Part shown: piece by piece, positions 1 to 9,817 of the stretch
How positions within the stretch are numbered: the first letter of the stretch is position 1
Layout of the letters: each line of letters opens with the position of its first letter
Assembly: GCA_029256185.1 (NCBI GenBank)
Contig: JAQSYI010000018.1
Location: forward strand, 1-64,000
DNA: 64,000 nucleotides
Direction of reading: 5' to 3'
Source of the DNA: Paenibacillaceae bacterium
GTDB lineage: Bacteria > Bacillota > Bacilli > Paenibacillales > NBRC-103111
The notes under the pieces: generated by a model
What the model was told of the DNA's origin: nothing
What the model saw: only the letters and a program-made list of their open reading frames with translations
Databases searched by the model: none
Translations under genes and position numbers: made by a program

Positions 1-338
1 TCTCCTTCGCTTCCTTTGACTTGCCGCGTGTTTCGTTCTACTCCATAGTGTACCCGCATCCCCATCTTCCGCCTAGGTGGGGACTATTTGACGTTTACCG
101 AAAAAGGTGTTACACCTTTGGAAACGTAAAAAGGACCTGACGGTGCTCATCCGTAAGGTCTTTCTTAAGAAGATTCATCAGGAAAGCAACGAATTGTTAA
201 GCGGCAAGAAAGTGTTATCGGCCGAAATCCGGCTTCCGCGGGCTCCTGCAAGAAATGATTCTTGCCGGGAAACCCCGGGGAATCTAATGTTAGGGTACAT
301 CGATTGAAACAGCCTGCTGAAAGAAAGGGGATGCTGCA
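1..338. other. Intergenic region upstream of the GH106-like gene
   Basis: I see no convincing gene here. One frame is open from the window edge to about 141, but the peptide is not recognisable and it runs into a repeat that recurs in a non-coding region at 35031. The region holds that repeat (106-166) and a hairpin (GACC-TGACGG paired with CCGT-AGGTC near 134-165) followed by a short T-rich stretch, which could end transcription arriving from the left. The GH106-like gene starts at 339. Confidence 0.5.
106..166 (+). repeat. Dispersed repeat R1, copy 1
   Basis: The pattern GGTGTTACnCCTTTGG, then CGTAAAAA and GGACC, is shared with a second copy at 35031-35083, which has the same order and spacing apart from small substitutions. 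Both copies end in a hairpin-like segment followed by T-rich sequence. This is a small non-coding repeat that may act as a terminator; nothing suggests transposition genes. Confidence 0.55.
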
Positions 339-3300
339 TTGCAAAGGGAACAGTTTCTTAATCCTGCAGCGGAGTACCGCATTCATCCGTTCTGGTTCTG
401 GAACGGGGAGATGGACGATCATGAAATGGAACGGCAAATAGAAGAGATGAATGATAAGGGAGTAGGCGGATTCTTCATCTGCCCCCGTCAAGGGCTGCAA
501 ATTCCGTATTTGTCGGATGCCTGGTTCAGCAAAGTGAAGGCAGCCGTGAATGCGGCCAAGGAAAGAGGCATGCATGTTTGGCTGTATGATGAATACCCGT
601 ATCCCAGCGGAATAGCCGGAGGAGAAGTAACGCTCATCCATCCGGATGCAAAACAAAAGCATCTGGTATTCACGGAGGAGCGGGTGGCAGCAGGGTCCAA
701 GCTGGTCAAAGAGCTTCCCTGGGCTAACATTCTAAGCGCCCTGGCTGTACCTGTAAGCGAATCCGGTGAGCGGGACTGGTCGGGGGCAATCGATATCAAG
801 AGCGCCATTGGTAATTGGCAGGCGGACCCGGTTTTCCAAAAGACAGGCTTGACCGCTTATAACCAGAAGCGTTTCTTCACCTACCGGACCGTTTACCGGC
901 TGGACTGGGAAGCGCCCGCGGGCAACGGACAGTGGGATGTGGTTGTCTATCAGGCGAAGGAAATCGACGATTTCAAATATTACGGCACCTTCGTGGACCC
1001 TTGCAACAAGGAAGCGATGGCTACCTTCATCAAGCTCACCCATGACCGCTACAAGGAGCATTTCGGCGAAGAATTCGGCAAGACGGTCAAGGGAATGTTC
1101 ACGGACGAAATCGGACTCCTGGGGCGGCCTTGGACGCCGAAGCTGGAAGCTTACTTCCAAGAGCGCAACGGCTATTCCATTATCGGTCATTTGCCGGCTC
1201 TGACGGATGCATCCTACAAGGACGCGGCGCGAATCCGGTATGACTACTTTCAGGCGCTTCATGAGCTTCTGACTGACTCGTACCATAAGCAGGTTTATGA
1301 CTGGTGTGAGGAGAACGGACTGCAATATGTGGCGGAAGTACCGTCCATCAGGATGACGACCCAACGGTACAGCCATGTTCCGGGAGGCGACAGCAGCCAC
1401 GAGAAGCTGGGACGCTCCCTCGAGTGGATTCTTGACCGGTATGCCACCAGCTTCCGGGACAATCCCAAGATGATGAGCTCCATCGCCAGACAGCTCAGCC
1501 GGGAGCGGAATTTGGATGAATGCTTCCACAGTGTGGGCTGGTCCATGAACCTGCAGGACGCCAGATGGATGATCGACCGTATGGCCGCAATGGGCATCAA
1601 TATGTTTACGTTCCATGCTTTCTTCTACACGGTGGACGGGTTGACCCAGCATGACGCACCGCCGTCCCAATTTTACCAAAACCCTTACTGGAGCCATTTC
1701 CGCCAATTAGGAGACTACACAGGCAGAATCAGCTATATCATGTCCCAAGGCTCCGCGGATATCCGGATTGCCATGGTTGACCCGACTACCACGCTTTGGA
1801 CCCATCTTTCCAATCCGCTGCATCACTTTGATTACGACGGGCATGATCCGGTGGAGAAACAGAAGGTTGACCAATTCAAGAGCGGCTGGGGAGGTCTCAG
1901 AAAGCATCTTCTGCAATCGGGATATGACTATGATCATCTGGATGCGGAGCTGTTGGCAGAAGCCCAAATAGAGGACAGCAAACTTATTATAGGAAAAGCA
2001 GCTTATTCTATGCTTCTGTTGCCTCCCATGTCCAACCTGGAGCAGCAGGCATGGGAAACGATCAAGCGGTTTCTGCAAGCGGGGGGAACGGCTATTGCAT
2101 ACGGATCGCTGCCGGTTGACCGGATCGAATCAGGCAGCACCGTACCGGAAGAAGCTGCCGAGACCTTCGGGCTGAATGGACCGCAGGGTACGGCTGTGAC
2201 GGCGAAGGGAGATTTGGCCGCGTATTTCATCCCATACCAGGACGGCGGCCTTCAGGCGGCGCTTGAGAAGCTGGACCAGCTGCTGGAGCGGCTGGCGTCA
2301 AGACCCGTTACCCTGGATTGCGGTCCCGGCTCGCGCTCCTTCCTGATGCAATGCCGGTATGTATCGGATACCGAATATGTGGTATTTGCCAGCAATCAGG
2401 AGGGGGCAAGCCGGGAGGGACGGTTTATCCTGGATGTGGCCGAAGTGTGGTCTGACGCGGCGGAAGCACCGGTAGCGGCTGAACTGTTGGACCTGGAAAC
2501 GGGGTCTGTTGCCCGGCTGGAGGCAGAACGTTCAGAACAGCACGTTTCGGTCACTCTTCCCATCGCTCCTTATTCCTCCCGCATGATCCGGTTTACCCGG
2601 TCAGCCGCCGGTGTTGAAACTTTACCTGCACAGTCTGCACAGCCGGTTCAAGAGCTGACCGTTGACGCTGAAGGTCCTTGGAAGCTGAAGGCTCTCGCAC
2701 CCAATGCTCTCCGCTTGGAGCATTTCACACTTGCCATCGGCGGCATGGATAGCGGCCAAGGCATTCCGGTGCAGGCCAAAACCTTCATTGACCAATGTGC
2801 GGATGCGGCCGAACAAGTCAAGCTGCCTGTAACCTTCAGCCAAATTTTCGGTACACCGAAGAAGCTGAATCTGACTTACCCGATTCCTTGCAGCTACAAG
2901 GTCCGTTTCTTCGTGGAGAAGCTGCCTGAAACATGCCAATTGCTGATGGACCGGTCAGCAGTGCTCGGGGAGTGGACGCTCAAGCTGAACGGGGCCTCCT
3001 ATACAAGAGAATGCTTCGCGGCAGAAATGGTCTATGACAATGCCAACATTCTCTGCGATGTACGCAGCAGCTTGACCGGCGGCTGGAATGAATTGGTTGT
3101 GGAAGTGCTGGTTCAGCACGATTGGGACGGCGTTGTGGATGCGCTTTACCTGTACGGCGACTTCGGCGTTCAATTCGATGCAGACGGCTTCCCTGTGGTA
3201 ACGGAGCAGCCATCTGCGGCAGACACGCTGGAAATGGCCCGCTACTATTCGGGATACCCCTATTACGCCGGCACATGGTCATTCACCCGCACGCTTGGGT

Positions 3301-3572
3301 TTTCCGGGACGCCGGATGCAGAACGGTTCACCCTAAGCTTCAACAACTGGAAGATTCACGATACGGCTGAGGTGCTGTTAAACGGCCAATCTCTCGGTGT
3401 GCGGCCTTGGTCGCCGTATCTTTGGGAAGGTGAAGCGGCCCTTCTGCGGCAGGGCGAGAACGAACTGGAGGTCCGGATCACTGGAACCTTGATCGGTCTT
3501 CTGGAGGGCAAGTATTTCGATTATGAGGAACACCGGGTTATTCCCGTGCCAGATGAAAGGAGCCATTACTGA
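339..3572 (+). CDS. GH106-like glycoside hydrolase (putative alpha-L-rhamnosidase family)
   Basis: This 1077-residue protein has no visible signal peptide, so it probably acts in the cytoplasm on imported oligosaccharides. The N-terminal part looks like a TIM-barrel hydrolase of the large GH106-related group: HPFWFWNGEM near residue 17, LYDEYPYPSG near residue 87, and FTDEIGLLG near residue 255, whose acidic residues could be catalytic. The last roughly 220 residues look like a beta-sandwich sugar-binding domain. The start is TTG at 339, preceded by GAAAGGGG. The stop overlaps the start of the permease gene by one base, so the genes are co-transcribed. With the GH105 gene at 9818 this points to rhamnose-containing pectin fragments. 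The hydrolase call is firm; the exact substrate is inferred. Confidence 0.75.
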   Translation: MQREQFLNPAAEYRIHPFWFWNGEMDDHEMERQIEEMNDKGVGGFFICPRQGLQIPYLSDAWFSKVKAAVNAAKERGMHVWLYDEYPYPSGIAGGEVTLIHPDAKQKHLVFTEERVAAGSKLVKELPWANILSALAVPVSESGERDWSGAIDIKSAIGNWQADPVFQKTGLTAYNQKRFFTYRTVYRLDWEAPAGNGQWDVVVYQAKEIDDFKYYGTFVDPCNKEAMATFIKLTHDRYKEHFGEEFGKTVKGMFTDEIGLLGRPWTPKLEAYFQERNGYSIIGHLPALTDASYKDAARIRYDYFQALHELLTDSYHKQVYDWCEENGLQYVAEVPSIRMTTQRYSHVPGGDSSHEKLGRSLEWILDRYATSFRDNPKMMSSIARQLSRERNLDECFHSVGWSMNLQDARWMIDRMAAMGINMFTFHAFFYTVDGLTQHDAPPSQFYQNPYWSHFRQLGDYTGRISYIMSQGSADIRIAMVDPTTTLWTHLSNPLHHFDYDGHDPVEKQKVDQFKSGWGGLRKHLLQSGYDYDHLDAELLAEAQIEDSKLIIGKAAYSMLLLPPMSNLEQQAWETIKRFLQAGGTAIAYGSLPVDRIESGSTVPEEAAETFGLNGPQGTAVTAKGDLAAYFIPYQDGGLQAALEKLDQLLERLASRPVTLDCGPGSRSFLMQCRYVSDTEYVVFASNQEGASREGRFILDVAEVWSDAAEAPVAAELLDLETGSVARLEAERSEQHVSVTLPIAPYSSRMIRFTRSAAGVETLPAQSAQPVQELTVDAEGPWKLKALAPNALRLEHFTLAIGGMDSGQGIPVQAKTFIDQCADAAEQVKLPVTFSQIFGTPKKLNLTYPIPCSYKVRFFVEKLPETCQLLMDRSAVLGEWTLKLNGASYTRECFAAEMVYDNANILCDVRSSLTGGWNELVVEVLVQHDWDGVVDALYLYGDFGVQFDADGFPVVTEQPSAADTLEMARYYSGYPYYAGTWSFTRTLGFSGTPDAERFTLSFNNWKIHDTAEVLLNGQSLGVRPWSPYLWEGEAALLRQGENELEVRITGTLIGLLEGKYFDYEEHRVIPVPDERSHY

Positions 3573-4534
3573 TGGAGAATGTAGAAAAAACCCCCGCAGT
3601 GCTGAACACACCGGCATCGTCCGGCAAGATGAAGCGGCTGGGCTTGGAGATCGTTAAAAACCGGTATTTGTATCTTCTGGCTTTGCCGGGACTGTTGTTT
3701 TTCCTGGTCTTCAAATACGTCCCGTTGTTCGGGGTCATCATTGCCTTCCAGAACTATTCGCCATTCTCGGGGATATTGAACAGTCCCTGGGTGGGATTTG
3801 AACATTTTCAACGCTTTTTCTCGAATCCTGACTTCTTGATGATCTTCCGCAATACCTTGGGCATCAACCTGCTCAACCTGATTTTATTCTTCCCCTTGCC
3901 TATTATCATCTCGTTGTTCTTAAACGAACTGCGCAGCGAAACCTATAAGAAATTTATCCAGACCATCGTTTACATGCCGCATTTCCTGTCCTGGGTTATC
4001 ATTGCCGGTCTGACTTTTATGCTGTTCGCGAAGGGAGACGGTCTGGTTAACAAAATCTTCGAGGCCGTTGGCTGGGAAAAGATTGACGTATTGACGAATC
4101 CCAATGCTTTTTGGTTGATGATCGTCATGCAGTCCATGTGGAAAGAAGCGGGCTGGGGCACGATTATCTTCTTGGCTGCAATCGCCGGTGTCGATCCCGG
4201 TCTGTATGAAGCGGCGCGGATTGACGGGGCTGGCCGTCTGCGCCAAATCTGGCATGTAACCCTGCCTGCCATCCGCGGCGTGGTTATCGTCATGCTGATC
4301 CTCCGTTTGGGCAACATGATGGATGTGGGCTTCGAGCAGATTTTCCTGATGTATAACGGGGCGGTATCCAATGTAGCGGAAGTGTTCGATACGTATGTAT
4401 ACACCGTTGGGGTTAGACAAGGCCAATTCAGCTACAGTACCGCGGCCGGCTTGTTCAAATCACTGGTAGGCTTGACCCTGGTTGTTTTATCCAACAAGTT
4501 GGCTAAGAAGTTCGGCGAAGAAGGCGTTTACTAG
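3572..4534 (+). CDS. Sugar ABC transporter permease, LplB type
   Basis: This 320-residue inner-membrane protein has about six hydrophobic segments after a short basic N-terminus. The cytoplasmic EAA loop is clear near residue 213 (EAARIDGAGRLRQIW), the site that contacts the ATPase. It is typical of the LplB/YtcP-type carbohydrate permeases common in Paenibacillus. The start ATG overlaps the stop of the upstream hydrolase (TGATG). It should pair with the permease at 4548 and the binding protein at 8139. No ATPase gene is present in the locus; such systems usually share a general MsmX-type ATPase encoded elsewhere (family knowledge). Confidence 0.88.
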   Translation: MENVEKTPAVLNTPASSGKMKRLGLEIVKNRYLYLLALPGLLFFLVFKYVPLFGVIIAFQNYSPFSGILNSPWVGFEHFQRFFSNPDFLMIFRNTLGINLLNLILFFPLPIIISLFLNELRSETYKKFIQTIVYMPHFLSWVIIAGLTFMLFAKGDGLVNKIFEAVGWEKIDVLTNPNAFWLMIVMQSMWKEAGWGTIIFLAAIAGVDPGLYEAARIDGAGRLRQIWHVTLPAIRGVVIVMLILRLGNMMDVGFEQIFLMYNGAVSNVAEVFDTYVYTVGVRQGQFSYSTAAGLFKSLVGLTLVVLSNKLAKKFGEEGVY

Positions 4535-4547
4535 GAGGAACCCGAAA

Positions 4548-5414
4548 ATGATCAAAAGCAAAACGGACCGCATTTTTGACACCATAAATATATTCATCAT
4601 GGCCTTGGTTGCCATAGTGACATTTTTTCCGATTTATTATGTATTCGTGGTTTCCTTTACGGACCCGACAGAGTATCTGACCTCGAAATTCATCATTTTC
4701 CCGAGGAACTGGTCCTTGGCATCCTATGAATATTTGCTGGGTACGAAGGCGTTCATACGATCTCTTGGCAACAGCGGCTTCCTGGCCACAGTAGGTACTG
4801 CATGCAGCCTGGCTGTTACGGCCGCCTTGGCTTATGCCCTCTCCCGGAGACGGCTGCCGGGACGGAGAATCTTCAATGTTATGATCCTTGTGACGATTCT
4901 GTTCAGCCCGGGCATTATTCCCCCATACTTGTTGATCCGCAATCTTCACTTGATCAACAACACCTGGTCGCTGATCCTCCCCGCTCTTGCCAGCGGCTGG
5001 AACGTTATTCTGATGAGAAGCTTCTTTGACAGCATCCCGGCGGAGCTGGAGGAATCGGCTGCTTTGGACGGCTGCAACGATATCACAACCTTCTTCAAAA
5101 TCATTCTGCCGCTTTCACTGCCTTCCCTGGCCGCATTTGGTTTGTTCTATGCGGTAGGCTTCTGGAATGCATACTTCTCAGCGCTGTTGTATCTGAACGA
5201 TGCCGCCAAATGGCCGATTCAGGTGCTTCTGCAAAACATGCTGATGAACGCGCAAAGCAGCGATTTGGCGCAAAGCTCCATTAACGTGGCTCCGCCAACA
5301 GAAACATTAAAGATGGCGGCAGTTGTGGTGGCTACGGTTCCCATCCTGTGTGTATATCCGTTCCTTCAAAAGCACTTCGCGAAGGGAGCCATGGTGGGGT
5401 CCGTTAAAGGATAA
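4548..5414 (+). CDS. Sugar ABC transporter permease, LplC type
   Basis: This 288-residue second permease subunit of the sugar importer has about six membrane segments and an EAA loop around residues 180-200 (ESAALDGCNDITTFFKI). The open frame extends back to 4482 inside the previous gene, but ATG at 4548 follows TAGGAGGA at a good distance and gives the usual family N-terminus (MIKSKTDRIFD). Only 13 bases separate it from the upstream permease stop. A strong hairpin terminator follows at 5432. Confidence 0.88.
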   Translation: MIKSKTDRIFDTINIFIMALVAIVTFFPIYYVFVVSFTDPTEYLTSKFIIFPRNWSLASYEYLLGTKAFIRSLGNSGFLATVGTACSLAVTAALAYALSRRRLPGRRIFNVMILVTILFSPGIIPPYLLIRNLHLINNTWSLILPALASGWNVILMRSFFDSIPAELEESAALDGCNDITTFFKIILPLSLPSLAAFGLFYAVGFWNAYFSALLYLNDAAKWPIQVLLQNMLMNAQSSDLAQSSINVAPPTETLKMAAVVVATVPILCVYPFLQKHFAKGAMVGSVKG

Positions 5415-5431
5415 TGCTGAAGGCGGTTAAC

Positions 5432-5470
5432 AAACGATTTCGATGGCTTTTTCGTCGAAATCGTTTTCCT
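5432..5470 (+). terminator. Rho-independent terminator after the permease genes
   Basis: The arms AAACGATTTCGA (5432-5443) and TCGAAATCGTTT (5455-5466) are perfectly complementary and are followed by a short T-rich stretch. It closes the hydrolase-permease operon before the regulator gene. Confidence 0.8.
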
Positions 5471-5482
5471 GTTGATTTATGG

Positions 5483-5488
5483 TATAAT
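5483..5488 (+). promoter_or_regulatory. Putative -10 box of the AraC regulator gene
   Basis: A perfect TATAAT lies in the gap after the terminator and about 90 bases before the TTG start at 5581. I see no good -35 box at 17 bases, so the promoter may be weak or activator dependent. Confidence 0.4.
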
Positions 5489-5580
5489 AGTCGAAAAAAT
5501 TCGGCATGGAATTGCTTGGGTCAAATGAGCTTAGGATGCCCAGGTGAAATTCCTGAATAAACATGGCGGGTGATTAAGCT

Positions 5581-7902
5581 TTGGGTAAACGTAAAAGAAG
5601 CTTTTTTCAAAAAAGTCTTATCATCATTTTGTTGATTGCTTCCATTCCCGGCTTGATAATGGGCTTTTCCATCTATTGGGTAGTGACAGGAAAGGTTGAA
5701 AATGAGCTGCGGCGTTTACATCACAATAACATCATACAACAGGAGCGGAACGTGGAAGCCCAGTTTGCCGCCTTGGAGATGACTTTTTCCCATTGGTCCT
5801 ACGACCCCAATCTGGGTATTAAGCTTAAGGAATTGAACTTTGCCAGCAGTTATGATCTAGTACAGGAGATCTACAGGACCCTGCTCATTATCGACGGGTC
5901 CAACTCTCTGATTAGCCATACCCAATTGTACCTTCTGAATCCCAAGCCTGTTGTCATTGCCAATGAAGGTTATACGTTTGTCAGTGATTCCGGTTCGCTT
6001 GCCCAATATGACCGTTTGCTGCAGGAGAGGAAAAGCATCTTATGGATGGATGCCGCACAGCTCCCGTTTTACAAAAGCCAGGGGCAGCCCACGACCCTTT
6101 CTTTGGTCAGCAAGCTTTCCAACGGCTCCTCCAGCCCTTACGGAATGCTTGTTTCGGTATTGAATTCAGAGAGACTGCGGGATCTGCTTAAGACGTTGAA
6201 TCCATACGGGGAAGGCACCTCTCTTCTGATCAGCAATGAAGGGGGATGGGTCATTTCGTCTGCAGGCTCCTCAACTGCCATTGACCAGGCCTTGGAAACG
6301 GAGTTCCGCAGCAGGCAGGGGATTGAGGAATCGTTTTTGTTTACGTATAAGGATATTACTTATTCCATTTCCAGCAGCGAATTTACCCGGTTGGGCCAAT
6401 CGTGGGTCATTCTGTCGGCGGCTCCGCTCAGCAGTATTACTTCGCCTGTGCTGTTGATATCCAAGATTATTTTATTCGTGAGCACCGCGGCGTTGGCCTT
6501 GGCCTTGATTTTATCCTGGTTTGCTTCCAAACGGATTTATTCCCCCATGGACCGGCTGCTGCGCAAGCTGATTGGAGACCGGAGTGAGGACATTGACGTG
6601 CGCAGCGGCGCACATAATGAACTGGAATGGATTGAGATGAAATGGGACGCACTGACGACGGAAACCAAGGAGCTCCGCAGCCGTCTGGATCAACAGCTCC
6701 CCGTGCTTCTCGAAGGCTTCCTGATGCAGATGGTCCAGGGATATCTGTATACATTATCGGAGGAAGAATTGCGGGAGAGGCTGGAGCAATTTGGTCTTGA
6801 CCTGAATGAGCAGCGGTTTGGGGCTTTGGTTGTGGAATTCAGAGGGCTGAATGTGCCCGAAGCCCGGTTCAAGCGGGGGGATGAGGAGTTAATTGCCTTC
6901 GCCGTCGGCAATATTGCCATAGAGCTGGCCCAGAATGTCCGCCTGACCTGCCAAACGTTAAACTTCCACGACTCGACACTTGGACTTTTCCTCATTCTTC
7001 CGCAAGATATACCCGAGGAAGAATGTCAATCGCTTATGCATGAATATGGCAACGAGATGATCCGGATTCTGGAGAATATCCTGAAGCTAAGGGCTGTTGT
7101 AGTACTGGGACACACTACCGACCAGTTGAGCAGGGTGCCGTATTTGTTCGAGGAGACGCGGCAGCTTCTGGACTACCGGGAACTGAACGGCAATAAGGAG
7201 CTGCTCGAGGTAAACCAATTGAATCAGATTTCAGCCAAGCTGGATTGCCCGTATAATTTTTTGCTGGAAAAAGAAATTATTCATGCCCTCCGGTTGGGTT
7301 CCGGGGAAGAGGCGGCCTCCCTGATCCGCCAATTCATGAATGAGTTGATGACAACCGGCGTCAAGAAGCTCATCGTGCTGCAAAACATGTACCTGCTGCT
7401 GGGAAGCATCCAGCATGCCATGCTGCAATCCGGTGTCAATCCTGTAATCCTGTTTGAAAGAACCAACCTGTTCCAGGAGCTGTCACAGCTGCAGGAGCCC
7501 GAGGAACTGTTGAATTGGATGGAAAAACGCGTGATTGGAACCTACATGCAGGAATTAATGGGGCGCCAGGGAATCCAGCAGCAGCAGTTTGTCGAGAAGG
7601 TGCTTGCTTATATTCAGGAGCAGTATCAGACGGATCTGTCGCTGGAGTCCTGTGCCGACCGTTTCGGCACGACCCCTTATACGCTGAGCCGCGCAATCAA
7701 GCAGGTAACAGGCATCAACTTTATCGATTATCTGACCAATTTGCGGATTGGGCATGCCAAAGAGCTGCTCCGCGGCACGACGCTTAAGATTAGCGAGGTT
7801 GCGGAGCTGGTGGGGTACCAGCACACTTACTTCAACCGGATCTTCAAAAAGGTCGAGGGGGTTCCTCCCAGCCAGTACCGGGAAATGATCCAAAAGGAAT
7901 AA
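5581..7902 (+). CDS. AraC-family regulator with extracytoplasmic sensor domain
   Basis: This 773-residue protein has a first membrane helix near residues 10-30, an outside domain of about 260 residues, a second helix near 295-318 (LFVSTAALALALILSW), a long cytoplasmic linker and a C-terminal double helix-turn-helix from about residue 670 (ESCADRFGTTPYTLSRAIK and, further on, FNRIFKKVEGVPPSQYR). This one-protein sensor/activator architecture is common next to Paenibacillus glycan transporters. It probably senses the sugar or its loaded binding protein and controls the flanking genes. Start TTG at 5581 follows GGGTGA. The gene has its own terminator-flanked position between the permeases and the binding protein. 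Confidence 0.88.
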   Translation: MGKRKRSFFQKSLIIILLIASIPGLIMGFSIYWVVTGKVENELRRLHHNNIIQQERNVEAQFAALEMTFSHWSYDPNLGIKLKELNFASSYDLVQEIYRTLLIIDGSNSLISHTQLYLLNPKPVVIANEGYTFVSDSGSLAQYDRLLQERKSILWMDAAQLPFYKSQGQPTTLSLVSKLSNGSSSPYGMLVSVLNSERLRDLLKTLNPYGEGTSLLISNEGGWVISSAGSSTAIDQALETEFRSRQGIEESFLFTYKDITYSISSSEFTRLGQSWVILSAAPLSSITSPVLLISKIILFVSTAALALALILSWFASKRIYSPMDRLLRKLIGDRSEDIDVRSGAHNELEWIEMKWDALTTETKELRSRLDQQLPVLLEGFLMQMVQGYLYTLSEEELRERLEQFGLDLNEQRFGALVVEFRGLNVPEARFKRGDEELIAFAVGNIAIELAQNVRLTCQTLNFHDSTLGLFLILPQDIPEEECQSLMHEYGNEMIRILENILKLRAVVVLGHTTDQLSRVPYLFEETRQLLDYRELNGNKELLEVNQLNQISAKLDCPYNFLLEKEIIHALRLGSGEEAASLIRQFMNELMTTGVKKLIVLQNMYLLLGSIQHAMLQSGVNPVILFERTNLFQELSQLQEPEELLNWMEKRVIGTYMQELMGRQGIQQQQFVEKVLAYIQEQYQTDLSLESCADRFGTTPYTLSRAIKQVTGINFIDYLTNLRIGHAKELLRGTTLKISEVAELVGYQHTYFNRIFKKVEGVPPSQYREMIQKE

Positions 7903-8047
7903 CACGTTTTTCACATATAAGATGGCGATTACCTTCTTTGCGCACGGGAAGCGGCTGCATAAATGATGTTAATGGAGCTGCTGCAAGGAATGGAGGGTCT
8001 GCAAGAAAGGATAAAGAGCCTGTTTTTACCGCTGCAAGAAAGTTTGG

Positions 8048-8076
8048 TTGTCGGCAAATCAAGAATCCAATATGGT
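8048..8076 (+). promoter_or_regulatory. Putative sigma-A promoter of the sugar-binding protein gene
   Basis: TTGTCG (8048-8053), 17 bases, then TATGGT (8071-8076). This sits about 60 bases before the binding-protein start and would allow separate, high expression of that gene. Confidence 0.4.
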
Positions 8077-8138
8077 GATAGTGCAGGTCGATAAACCGGC
8101 GGTTGGGTTTGAAAAAAATGATTAAGGGGATGAATACT

Positions 8139-9698
8139 TTGACTTTGAACAAAAAGAAAGCGCTATTGTGCTTGACTGCCACGATCCTGGCAGCATCGTC
8201 ACTGGCCGCTTGCGGCTCCTCCGGCAACGGTGCTTCTTCAGAAAGTGCTGCACCCGGCAGTACGGCAAAAGTAGATACAACACCGGTAGAAGTAAGCGTC
8301 ATGACGATTTTGTTGAACTCCAACCCTCCGTCAAGCGACAACAAGATCAAGGAAGCGATTGAGAAGGCCACCAACTCCAAGCTGAATATTCAATGGGTGT
8401 CCTCCAACAGCTATCCGGACAAGTTGAATGTTACCTTGGCATCCGGTGATATCCCGGATCTTGTCTACATTCCTGATCCCTTCTCTTCCGTGTTCCGCGG
8501 CATGGTTTCACAAGGCGCCTTCTGGGATGTCAGCAATTACATCAAGGATTACCCGAACTTAAGCGGGAAAATCTCTGAAACTGCCTGGAACCTGACCAAG
8601 ATGGAGGACGGCAAAAACTACTCGATCCCCCGTCCGCGTCCCACTGAGGGCGAAACCTTCTTCATCTTCCGTAAAGATTGGCTGGATAATACGGGCTTGA
8701 AGGTGCCGACTACTACCGATGAGCTGTATCAAGTATTTAAGGCTTTTGGCGATGATCCCGACGGGAACGGCAAAAAGGACACGGTTGGATTTGCAGCCTT
8801 TGCTACCACCGGGGAGAAAGCAAGCGACCCGCTGAGTCAGTTGGAGAACATCTTCCATAAATCCAACAGTGAATGGAAGCTTGTTGACAATCAGCTCGTC
8901 TACAAGAATTTGCTTCCGGAAGAGCATCAGGCCCTGGAATTCATCAATAAGCTGTACCAGGAAAAGCTGATTCCCGAGGACTTTGCTTCCTTGAAGCCCA
9001 CCCAAGTCAAGGATCTGGTCAAAGCAGGAAAGGCCGGCGCATTCGTTGATAAGACCGGAACGGTTGTCACCGATTATCTGACCGAACTGAAGAAGATTGA
9101 TACGAAGGTAAAGGAAACCGACTTTGTACCGGCTATCAATATAAACGGTTATAATCCCAAGGGTCCGGGCTTCGCAGGAGTGCTGGCCATTCCAAAATCC
9201 GTGAAGGAAGACAAGATGAAACGGATTCTGAAGATGGTCGATACCTGGATGAACGATGAGGTATTCGCGCTGCAAACCTATGGTTTCGAAGGAACTCATC
9301 ATACAGTGAAGGACGGACAAAAAGTCGTTGATTCCAAGAAGCTGGCAGAAGACGGCGGCCCTGACTTTAACCAAATCGTCTATGTAGCCGATCCGTATGC
9401 AAGCACCGTGAAAAACTACTTTGAGCCTGCTACCCAGGAGCTGTATAAGAAAGCTCAGGATGAGCGCGCAAAAACCAGCCAGGCTGACGTTGCCGTAGGC
9501 TTGTATTCTCCGACTGCGCTGCAGTATCTGCCTGAAATCCAAAAGAAAGTTTTGGATATGAAGATTAAAGTGATCCTGGGCAAAGAAACCCTTGCAGCAT
9601 GGGATGATTTCGTCGCCAAACTGAAGGCGGACCAGAATCTGGTCAAGATCTCCAAGGAAATGAGCGATGCTTACCAGAAACGTCAAGGCGCCAAGTAA
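8139..9698 (+). CDS. Extracellular sugar-binding lipoprotein, LplA type
   Basis: This ABC importer binding protein of about 519 residues is anchored by a lipid. After a basic start (LNKKK) comes a hydrophobic signal and the lipobox LAAC followed by a Gly/Ser-rich linker. Length and the segments around DLVYIPDPFSS and KDWLDNTG match LplA-like proteins of the extracellular solute-binding family 1. The frame is open from TTG at 8103, but TTG at 8139 has AAGGGG nine bases upstream and gives a normal signal peptide; ATG at 8130 directly abuts the same site and is less likely. It should feed oligosaccharides to the permeases at 3572-5414. A terminator follows at 9759. Confidence 0.85.
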   Translation: MTLNKKKALLCLTATILAASSLAACGSSGNGASSESAAPGSTAKVDTTPVEVSVMTILLNSNPPSSDNKIKEAIEKATNSKLNIQWVSSNSYPDKLNVTLASGDIPDLVYIPDPFSSVFRGMVSQGAFWDVSNYIKDYPNLSGKISETAWNLTKMEDGKNYSIPRPRPTEGETFFIFRKDWLDNTGLKVPTTTDELYQVFKAFGDDPDGNGKKDTVGFAAFATTGEKASDPLSQLENIFHKSNSEWKLVDNQLVYKNLLPEEHQALEFINKLYQEKLIPEDFASLKPTQVKDLVKAGKAGAFVDKTGTVVTDYLTELKKIDTKVKETDFVPAININGYNPKGPGFAGVLAIPKSVKEDKMKRILKMVDTWMNDEVFALQTYGFEGTHHTVKDGQKVVDSKKLAEDGGPDFNQIVYVADPYASTVKNYFEPATQELYKKAQDERAKTSQADVAVGLYSPTALQYLPEIQKKVLDMKIKVILGKETLAAWDDFVAKLKADQNLVKISKEMSDAYQKRQGAK

Positions 9699-9758
9699 TA
9701 ACCGGCTCATTGCGCTCGTCGGCGATAAGCGGGTTGTACCAGTAATCGCAATAGGCCG

Positions 9759-9788
9759 ACTCCTGCGCCGCAAGGCGCGGGAGTTTTT
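9759..9788 (+). terminator. Rho-independent terminator after the binding-protein gene
   Basis: ACTCCTGCGCC and GGCGCGGGAGT form an 11-pair stem (one T-G pair) around GCAA, followed by TTTTC. Partial read-through into the GH105 gene at 9818 is possible because no separate promoter is obvious in the short gap. Confidence 0.8.
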
Positions 9789-9817
9789 CAATAATTTGTG
9801 CCTCGAAAGGAGAACAC

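Noticed and set aside
732..1706. Long minus-strand frame opposite the GH106-like gene
   Set aside because: Antisense shadow in a GC-rich gene; no ribosome site or recognisable domain, while the plus-strand hydrolase is clear.
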